DNA from: AC-37 sp036386455 | Lineage (GTDB): Bacteria > Actinomycetota > Thermoleophilia > Solirubrobacterales > Thermoleophilaceae | NCBI GenBank assembly: GCA_036386455.1 | Contig: DASVVS010000105.1 | Location: 1-8,797 of the forward strand | Direction of reading: 5' to 3' | DNA length: 8,797 nt | Part shown: in pieces, positions 1 to 5,438 of the stretch | Numbering within the stretch: the first letter of the stretch is position 1 | Layout of the letters: each line of letters begins with the position of its first letter | Made by a program: the position numbers and the translations under genes | The notes under the pieces: model-generated | The model's database searches: none | The model's input: the letters and a program-made list of their open reading frames with translations, nothing else | Told to the model about the DNA's origin: nothing

Positions 1-2504
1 TCGGGTCGCTCGCCCTCCAGGCACGCGCGCAGGCCGGCGCACAGCGCCGAGAACTGCGGCTCCAGGTGGAAGGTGCCGTGCAGCCCCGGCAGGCGCAGGA
101 GACGGGTGCCCTCGGACGCCGCGTCCATCCACGCCCGCCGCGGGTCGCCGCCCGCGGGCACCGGCGTGCCGGAGCAGTAGAGGTACACGAGCTCGCCGTC
201 GAAGCGACCCCCGATCGAGTACGCGCGGCGCGCCGCCATGTGCGCCTCCGCCACGCGCTCGCCCGCCGCCTCGATCGCGCGGCCGGGCGGAGCCGACCCG
301 TCGTCGACCCCGTACGACCCCGGCGCGCTCGTGTCGACCATCGCCAGAAGCTCGACCTCCTCGCCCGCCCTCTGCAGCTGACGAGCCATCTCGAACACCA
401 CCAGCCCGCCGAAGCTCGTGCCCATCAGCCGGTAGGGACCGCGGGGCTGAAGCTCCACGACGCGCGCCACGTAGTTCGCGGCCATCTCCTCGATCGTCCG
501 GCAGCCCGCCGCCTCCCAGTCCATCCCGGGCGGCTGCAGGCCGTAGAACGGCTGCTCCTCCCCGAGCTCGCGCCCCACGAGCAGCAGCCGGAACGCGTGC
601 CCGTAGCGACCGCACACGCCGAACAGCGGCGCGGCCGCTCCGCCGCGGTTCACGCCGATGGTGTCGCCGGTGAGCGTCGCGTGCTCGTCGAGCCACCCGG
701 GCCGCTCCAGCCCGCGCGCCATCGCGCGGATCGTCGGGAACTCGATCAGGCTCGCGAGCGGCAGTCGCACGTGCAGCTCGCGCTCCACCGCGGCGAGCAG
801 CTCCACCGCGATCAGCGAGTCCCCGCCGAGCTGGAAGAAGTCGTCGCCGGGTCCGACGTCCTCGCGCCCGAGCGCCGCGCGCCAGAGCCGCGCGAGCGTG
901 TTCTCGATGGCACCGACCGCAGGGGCTTCCGGAGCCGCGCCGTTACCTGCGTGAGGGCCGCCCGGGAGGGCGCCCGTCCCCAGCCGCTCCCCGAGCGCGC
1001 CGCGCAGCGGCTTGCCCGTGGGCCCCTTCGGGATCTCGTCCACCACGACGATCCGCCGCGGCACCTTGAACGTCGTCAGCCGCTCGAGCAGGAACCGGCG
1101 CAGCTCCCGCTCCTCCACGCGCGCGTCCGGCCGCAGCCGTACCGCCACCGCCACGTCCTCGCCGAGCCGGGGGTGCGGCACCCCGAACGCCGCCGCCTCC
1201 TCCACCTGGGGGTGCTCGAGCAGCCGCCGGTCGATCTCGAGCGGCGACACCTTCTCGCCGCCCCGGTTGATCACGTCCTTGAGCCGGCCGGAGAGGGTGA
1301 GGTAGCCGTCGGCATCGAGGCTGCCGAGGTCGCCGGTGCGGAACCAGTCGTCGCGGAACGCCGCCCGCGTGGCGTCCGGGTCGTCGAGGTAGCCGGCGAA
1401 GACGGTCGCTCCGCGAACCACGACCTCGCCCTCGGCGCCGGGTCCGAGGAGGGCGCCGTCCTCGTCCGCCACCGCCACGTCGCCGTCCGGCGAGACCCCG
1501 ACCGTCCCGTGCTTGATCGGGCCCTCCGGCGGGTTGGCCGCGACCGGGCCGGTCTCGCTCGTCCCGTACGCCTGCACGACCGGCACGCCCAGAGCCTCCT
1601 CCAGCTCGTCGCGCACGCGCGGGTCGAGCGGCGCCGCGCTCGACCGCACGAACCGCAGCCGGTGGCCCGCGACCGCTTCGGGCCGCTCGCGCAGCCAGCC
1701 GGCGATGGCGAGCTGGTGCGTGGCGCCGGCGGTGTACCAGGTCGGCTCCAGCCCGGTCAGGCAGCCGAGGAACGCCTCGCGCCCGAAGCCGGGCGGGCAG
1801 ATCGCGCTGCCGCCCGCCGCCAGCGGCCCGATCAGCGCCGAGTGCAGACCGTGGGCGTAGCAGAGCGGCATCAGGCCGAGGCAGCGGTCGTCCGCCCGCA
1901 GGCCGAGCATCCGCGCGGCCTTCCCCGCGCGCGCCACCACCGTGCGCTGCTCGACCGGGACGATCCTGGGCGCCGCCGCGGTGCCGGAGGTGCGCAGGAG
2001 GAGGGCGACGTCGCCGGGCTGCGCGCGCTCCGCCCGTGCGCGATCGGAGACGGGGGCGCCGTGCAGGCGGATGTGCCCGGCCGCTGCGCCGCCCGGCGCC
2101 GACCACGCGATCGTCGCGAGCCCCAGCTCCCGCGCCACGCTCCATGCCGCCGACTCGCCGCCCTCTGGCCCGAGCAGCGCCACGGCGCCGGTCTGCCGAA
2201 GCGCTCCCTCGCATTCGCCGGCCGTGAGGCGCGGGTCGAGCGGCACGCAGGTCGCGTGGCAGGCCACCGCGAGCACCGCGACCGCCGTCTCCGCCCCGGG
2301 CGGAGCGAGCGTCGCGACCCGCGCGCCGCGCCCGATGCCGAGCCGCGCGAGCTCCTCCCCGAGCTCGTCCAGCAGGGCGACGAGCTGCCCGAAGCCGAGC
2401 GGCTCGCGACCGGGCCCGAGGAGGGCGGGCGCCCCGGGATCGCGGCGCGCCCGGCCGGCCAGCAGCTCGTACAGCGTGCCGGCGCTCCGCCGACGCAGCC
2501 TCAC
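1..2504 (-). CDS. NRPS-like adenylation-carrier-thioesterase (A-T-TE) protein, 3' end outside the window
   Basis: An uninterrupted frame of 834 codons runs from GTG at 2504 off the left edge. Domains in order: an AMP-forming ligase/adenylation domain (about 10-505), a carrier domain (about 531-600) and an alpha/beta-hydrolase thioesterase (about 620 to the edge). Visible ligase motifs are TSGT (172-175), AYGTSETG (about 312-319), WFRTGDLG (about 387-394), GRLKDVINRGGEKVSP (about 406-421) and TGKPLR with catalytic Lys about 498. The carrier has FFQLGGDSL with the phosphopantetheine Ser about 563. The thioesterase has GTSFGG (Ser 697), Asp 724 exactly 27 residues later as in NRPS thioesterases, and His 809 or 813 in GLHGTFH. 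No condensation domain is present. The A8-type motif and the region where NRPSs keep the amino-group-binding Asp look like acyl-CoA ligases, so the substrate is probably a carboxylic acid, not an amino acid (inference). The start overlaps the upstream stop as GTGA and has AGGAGGAG nine bases upstream. Only a short C-terminal tail or a further domain can be missing. Architecture is certain; substrate is unknown. Confidence 0.93.
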   Translation of the reverse strand, partial: MRLRRRSAGTLYELLAGRARRDPGAPALLGPGREPLGFGQLVALLDELGEELARLGIGRGARVATLAPPGAETAVAVLAVACHATCVPLDPRLTAGECEGALRQTGAVALLGPEGGESAAWSVARELGLATIAWSAPGGAAAGHIRLHGAPVSDRARAERAQPGDVALLLRTSGTAAAPRIVPVEQRTVVARAGKAARMLGLRADDRCLGLMPLCYAHGLHSALIGPLAAGGSAICPPGFGREAFLGCLTGLEPTWYTAGATHQLAIAGWLRERPEAVAGHRLRFVRSSAAPLDPRVRDELEEALGVPVVQAYGTSETGPVAANPPEGPIKHGTVGVSPDGDVAVADEDGALLGPGAEGEVVVRGATVFAGYLDDPDATRAAFRDDWFRTGDLGSLDADGYLTLSGRLKDVINRGGEKVSPLEIDRRLLEHPQVEEAAAFGVPHPRLGEDVAVAVRLRPDARVEERELRRFLLERLTTFKVPRRIVVVDEIPKGPTGKPLRGALGERLGTGALPGGPHAGNGAAPEAPAVGAIENTLARLWRAALGREDVGPGDDFFQLGGDSLIAVELLAAVERELHVRLPLASLIEFPTIRAMARGLERPGWLDEHATLTGDTIGVNRGGAAAPLFGVCGRYGHAFRLLLVGRELGEEQPFYGLQPPGMDWEAAGCRTIEEMAANYVARVVELQPRGPYRLMGTSFGGLVVFEMARQLQRAGEEVELLAMVDTSAPGSYGVDDGSAPPGRAIEAAGERVAEAHMAARRAYSIGGRFDGELVYLYCSGTPVPAGGDPRRAWMDAASEGTRLLRLPGLHGTFHLEPQFSALCAGLRACLEGERP

Positions 2505-3433
2505 GCCTCCCGGCTCCTCCTGCCGATCAGCGCGGGGTCGAACGCCTCGAACTCGCCCGGCTCCGGCAGGTGCGCGGGCGAGCGGTGCGCGAACGCGTAC
2601 TCGCCCACGACCGGGGCCAGCGCGGAGACGGGCACGCCGCTGGCCCGCGCCACGGCCTCGGACAGTCCCCGCAGCGAACCCGGGTCCACGTCCGTGGTGC
2701 ACCCCCTGAGCCTCAGCAGCACCACGAGCTGCTCGAGGCTCGCGTTCCCGGCACGGTCGCCGAGCCCGTTCACCGTCACGTCGAGCCCCGCGGCCCCGCC
2801 GCACACGGCCGCCCACGCGTTGGCTGTCGCGAGGCCGAGGTCGTCGTGGCCGTGGAAGAAGACCGGCACGCCCGCGGCGCCCACGGCGCGCCGGACCAGA
2901 TCCTCGACCGTGGACGGATCCGCGCCGCCGTTCGTGTCGTAGAGCGTGATGCGGTCGGCGCCCGCGGCAGCCGCGCGGGAGGCCGCCTCGAGCACGAGGC
3001 CCGGCTCGACCTGGAAGGCGTGCGGCAGACCGGCCCCGACCGCGGCCGGGGCGCCGCCGCACTCGGCCAGCGCGCCCTCGAGCACCTCGAGCTTCCGCTC
3101 CGGGCCCACCGGCTCGCGCCGGTCCGAGAGCGGCATCAGCAGGTCCACCCGGCTGAGCGCGGTCGCCGCCGGCTCCAGGTCCTCCCGCCACGCCGCGCGG
3201 TTCGCGTACACGAGCCCGGTCAGCTTGATCGGCAGGTCCCGCATCCCACGCGCGATCTCGGCGTCCTCGCGCACCCGGCTCGGCGCCACGACCTCGGCCT
3301 CCGGCACGCCCGCCTCCGCCAGGGCCGCCGCGATCGTGCGCCGCTCCGCGGGACTGAACGCGACCCCCGGAACGTCTCGCCCCTCGCGCAGGGTCGCGTC
3401 GCGCAGCGTCACGCGCAGGCCGGGATCAGCCAA
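2501..3433 (-). CDS. HMGL-like / DRE-TIM metallolyase-superfamily enzyme, barrel domain only (homocitrate/isopropylmalate synthase-like)
   Basis: The 310-residue protein matches the catalytic TIM barrel of the homocitrate synthase/NifV, isopropylmalate synthase and citramalate synthase group. These enzymes condense acetyl-CoA with a 2-oxo acid, using a divalent metal. Visible signatures are RDATLREG near the N-terminus (Arg 11, Asp 12, with VPGVAFS following), LYDTNGG (164-170), HGHDDLGLATAN (metal ligands His 194 and His 196) and NGLGDRAGN (222-230). It ends right after YAFAHRSPAH and FDPALIGR, where longer relatives continue into GKHSG and the C-terminal subdomains. Those subdomains and the leucine-type regulatory domain are absent. 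The start is TTG at 3433, overlapping the upstream gene by 8 nt (TTGGCTGA). The beta strand preceding RDATLRE begins only a few residues in, so no longer start is needed; GTG at 3412 is an alternative. Family membership is confident, but the substrate and even the reaction class are not. Confidence 0.9.
   Translation of the reverse strand: MADPGLRVTLRDATLREGRDVPGVAFSPAERRTIAAALAEAGVPEAEVVAPSRVREDAEIARGMRDLPIKLTGLVYANRAAWREDLEPAATALSRVDLLMPLSDRREPVGPERKLEVLEGALAECGGAPAAVGAGLPHAFQVEPGLVLEAASRAAAAGADRITLYDTNGGADPSTVEDLVRRAVGAAGVPVFFHGHDDLGLATANAWAAVCGGAAGLDVTVNGLGDRAGNASLEQLVVLLRLRGCTTDVDPGSLRGLSEAVARASGVPVSALAPVVGEYAFAHRSPAHLPEPGEFEAFDPALIGRRSREA
2514..2521 (-). promoter_or_regulatory. Ribosome binding site for the A-T-TE gene
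   Basis: AGGAGGAG on the minus strand lies inside the end of the upstream gene, nine bases before the GTG at 2504. It is the strongest Shine-Dalgarno match in the operon. It fixes the start of the A-T-TE gene at this GTG and shows that the gene can recruit ribosomes itself as well as being coupled through the GTGA overlap. Confidence 0.75.
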
Positions 3434-4646
3434 CGCGGGCGCCGTCCCAGCGGCGCGCCTCCACGCGGCCGCGCGGGCGTGCGGTGCCGCCGGTGAGGCA
3501 GACGAGCACGCGGCTCCCCGGCGCGATCCGGCCGGCGTCGATCGCCCTCACGGTTCCGGCCAGCGCGAGGAGGCCGGTCTTGTCGAGCAGCGTCCCGTCG
3601 TCGCGGGTGGCGATGCGGATGTCGCACGCCGCCAGGGCCTCGAGCAGCGGCCGGCCGTCCAGCCGCGTCGCGATCGCGCGCCCGAATTCGCCGGCGTCGA
3701 CGGTCTCCAGCGTGCCGCCGCTCTCGGCCAGCACGGCGCGCAGCGGCTCGAGCGTGCCGTAGGTGCCCGGCTCGCCGTCGTACATCACGCGTGCGAGCAG
3801 GTCGCGCGTGGACCCGACCGGTCCGGCGGAGCCGCCCGGCGTCTCGCGCCAGGCATCCACCATCGGCGCGTTCGCCGCCTGCTGCACGCCGAGGAACGCC
3901 GGCAGCTCGCCGAGCGCGCCGCGGTGGGCGCCGAGCACGCGATAGATCCCGATCGGCCCGAAGCCCGCGCTGATCGACTGCGCCAGCACGTCGAAGCGCG
4001 CTCCCGCGAGCATCTGCTCGAGCAGATAGCAGCCGACGAACGTGGAGGCCTGGATGCGCCAGGCGAGCTCGGGGACCCGGGGGAGACCGCGCTCCGCGGC
4101 GAAGGCGGCCGCCGCGCCCTTCACGTCGCCCGGGCGATCGACGGCGAACACGTGCGCCGCAGGACCCGCGAACGCCTCGCCGTCCAGCAGGTCGAGGTTT
4201 TCGGCGGGCACGAAGAGGAACGTCTCGAGCCCGCTCCGGCCGCCGTACACGGTCAGGGCGGTGCCGGTGTTCGCGCCCGATTCGAAGACGATCCCGCGAT
4301 GGCCGCGGGCGACGCAGTGCGCGATCGTCACGCAGCCGTCGATCGACTTGAGGGTGCCGGTCCGCATCAGGGACGTCTCGTCGAGCACGTCGATCCGCAC
4401 GTCGCGGTGCACGCCGAGCGAGGTGAGCCGCAGCCCCTCGCGGATGCTGGTCGTGCCGAGCAGCTCCTTGAGCCGGCGGTCCTCGGCGTCGTCGACCGCC
4501 AGGCGGACGGCGTCTCGGTAGCGGAGCACCGCGCTCTCCGCGGCGGGGCGGGACTCGTCGACCGCGGCGAGGAACCCGCCGGCCGAGACGCCGGGCACCG
4601 GCGGCGGCCACCCCGCCGGCTGGATCTCCGCGAGAGCCGGCCTCAC
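3426..4646 (-). CDS. Threonine-synthase-like PLP-dependent enzyme (fold type II)
   Basis: The 406-residue protein has the layout of fold type II PLP enzymes, closest in feel to threonine synthase and its relative cysteate synthase. The lysine that should bind PLP is Lys 100 in RTGTLKSIDG, matching the TGSFKDRG motif of threonine synthase. The following ESGANTGTA (Asn 126) matches the asparagine loop that contacts PLP, and FLFVPAENLDLL matches the next strand. GFGPIGIYR and GVQQAANAPMVDAW occupy the positions of the later Gly-rich segment and substrate-facing helix, and LLDKTGLLALAG lies near the C-terminus. Expected chemistry is beta- or gamma-replacement or elimination on an amino acid, or on its phosphorylated derivative. 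The core motif departs from KDRG, so it is unlikely to be housekeeping threonine synthase (inference). The start is GTG at 4646, overlapping the nitroreductase stop as GTGA. The frame stays open upstream to 5075, but that part lies antisense-register inside the nitroreductase gene and is a shadow. The ribosome binding site is weak, which fits translational coupling. Confidence 0.85.
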   Translation of the reverse strand: MRPALAEIQPAGWPPPVPGVSAGGFLAAVDESRPAAESAVLRYRDAVRLAVDDAEDRRLKELLGTTSIREGLRLTSLGVHRDVRIDVLDETSLMRTGTLKSIDGCVTIAHCVARGHRGIVFESGANTGTALTVYGGRSGLETFLFVPAENLDLLDGEAFAGPAAHVFAVDRPGDVKGAAAAFAAERGLPRVPELAWRIQASTFVGCYLLEQMLAGARFDVLAQSISAGFGPIGIYRVLGAHRGALGELPAFLGVQQAANAPMVDAWRETPGGSAGPVGSTRDLLARVMYDGEPGTYGTLEPLRAVLAESGGTLETVDAGEFGRAIATRLDGRPLLEALAACDIRIATRDDGTLLDKTGLLALAGTVRAIDAGRIAPGSRVLVCLTGGTARPRGRVEARRWDGARVG

Positions 4647-5233
4647 GTCGTGCCGCGGCCGCCGAAGGTCTCGCGGTGCACGTGGTTCGCGAGCGGCCCG
4701 AGCTGCCGCGGCGGCCGCCGCTCCGCCGGGAACCCGAGCGGCAGCAGGGCGACCGGCTCGACGTGCCCGGGCAGCCCGAGCGTGGCGGCGATCGACTCGG
4801 CCAGGCCCGGATCGTCCGGGTTGTAGCCGGTCATGTACACGCCTCCGACGCCGCGCGCCTGCGCCGCGAGCAGCAGGAACGCCGCCGCCAGCACGCCGTT
4901 CTCGAGCGGCCGCCGCGCCGAGCGCTCGCGGTCCACGCACACGGCCACGACCACGGGCGCGTCCGCCACGAAGTCGGCCGGGTAGTCCCGCCGCTTCTCC
5001 GGGAGGCAGTACTCGTTCTTCAGCTCGGCCAGGCGCCGGCGGGCCTCCGCGCCGCGCACCACGACGAAGCACCACGGATCGAGTCCCCTCGAGGACGGCG
5101 CGCGCCGCGCGAGGTCGAGGATCTCGTCGAGGAGGGCGTCCGGCACGTCGCGCTCCGCGTAGCTGCGGGTGGACCGGCGTGTGAGCACGGCCTCGTCGAG
5201 CGTGAGAATCGTGCCCTGGTCCTCCCGTGCCAT
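4643..5233 (-). CDS. Nitroreductase-family FMN oxidoreductase
   Basis: The 196-residue protein is of normal length for the nitroreductase/FMN-dependent oxidoreductase family. It shows the N-terminal FMN-phosphate motif RRSTRSY (19-25), the APSSRGLDPW segment (45-54, family form APSSxxxQPW), a Gly-rich central helix region ending in GVGGVYMTG, and LLPLGFPAERR near the C-terminus. Family members transfer hydride from NAD(P)H to nitro groups or quinones, or oxidise C-N and C-C bonds in natural-product pathways. The operon context favours a biosynthetic dehydrogenation or reduction (inference). It is the first gene of the four-gene operon and its TGA overlaps the next GTG. ATG at 5233 is chosen because codons upstream in the same frame (to ATG 5353) have clearly lower third-position GC and encode an Arg/Ala-rich stretch without family similarity. 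TTG at 5254, preceded by GGGGAG, is an alternative that would add seven residues. Confidence 0.88.
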   Translation of the reverse strand: MAREDQGTILTLDEAVLTRRSTRSYAERDVPDALLDEILDLARRAPSSRGLDPWCFVVVRGAEARRRLAELKNEYCLPEKRRDYPADFVADAPVVVAVCVDRERSARRPLENGVLAAAFLLLAAQARGVGGVYMTGYNPDDPGLAESIAATLGLPGHVEPVALLPLGFPAERRPPRQLGPLANHVHRETFGGRGTT

Positions 5234-5280
5234 AGGCGGAAGCAGGCTAACCAAACGGAGCTCCCCCCCGAGGGGATTGG

Positions 5281-5310
5281 CGCGAGCGGCCCTCCCTGGG
5301 CGCTCAGCGC
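5281..5310 (-). promoter_or_regulatory. Imperfect hairpin in the leader of the leftward operon
   Basis: In the 120-bp stretch upstream of the nitroreductase, CGC-GAGCG-(bulged G)-CCC and GGG-CGCTC-(bulged A)-GCG form about 11 base pairs around a TCCCT loop. CGCTC at 5301-5305 could instead pair through its GCTC part with GAGC at 5311-5314, giving two mutually exclusive folds. If transcription starts in the AT-rich island near 5360, this structure lies in the 5' untranslated leader. A regulatory role is inference only, because inverted repeats are easy to find in GC-rich DNA. Confidence 0.3.
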
Positions 5311-5337
5311 GAGCACGCCCGGCCCGGATGTTGCGCG

Positions 5338-5366
5338 CTGACGCTCGCCTCATCTGGGACTATCTT
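5338..5366 (+). promoter_or_regulatory. Candidate housekeeping-type promoter of the protease gene
   Basis: CTGACG (5338-5343) and TATCTT (5361-5366) are separated by exactly 17 bases and each match four of six bases of the -35 and -10 consensus. They sit at the edge of the only AT-rich patch of the divergent intergenic region (about 5355-5386). A start near 5373 would give a 65-base leader ending in AGGGGA (5424-5429), nine bases before the protease ATG. The promoter of the leftward operon probably lies in the same island, but no convincing pair of hexamers is visible on that strand. Confidence 0.45.
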
Positions 5367-5375
5367 TTCTGAAGT

Positions 5376-5386
5376 ATTGGAATTGG
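5376..5386. repeat. Tandem ATTGG half-site repeat in the divergent promoter region
   Basis: ATTGG occurs twice, one base apart (5376-5380 and 5382-5386), just downstream of the candidate -10 box. A third ATTGG lies at 5276-5280. In such GC-rich DNA an AT-containing tandem word at this position could be an operator, but no regulator gene is in view, so the role is unproven. Confidence 0.25.
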
Positions 5387-5438
5387 CACCGGGCGGGGAC
5401 TGGCCGCCGGAGCGCCCGGAAGCAGGGGAAACGTACGA

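Noticed and set aside
66..2942. A 958-codon plus-strand open frame, and several other long Arg/Ala/Pro-rich frames on either strand.
   Set aside because: They lie antisense to, or out of register with, frames that carry clear family motifs. They have the low-complexity composition expected of shadow frames in GC-rich DNA.
4647..5075. Upstream extension of the PLP enzyme to a 549-residue protein.
   Set aside because: The extension lies fully inside the nitroreductase gene in another frame and shows no family similarity. GTG 4646 in the GTGA overlap fits the protein start.
5234..5353. A 40-residue N-terminal extension of the nitroreductase from ATG 5353, possibly as a leaderless transcript behind GATAGT.
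   Set aside because: About 30 percent of its codons end in A or T, far more than in the genes here, and the residues are Arg/Ala-rich without family match. The hexamer also lacks the leading T of a good -10 box.
5385..5405. Sigma-54-like TGGCAC element in front of the protease.
   Set aside because: The required TTGC-type -12 element at the fixed spacing is absent.
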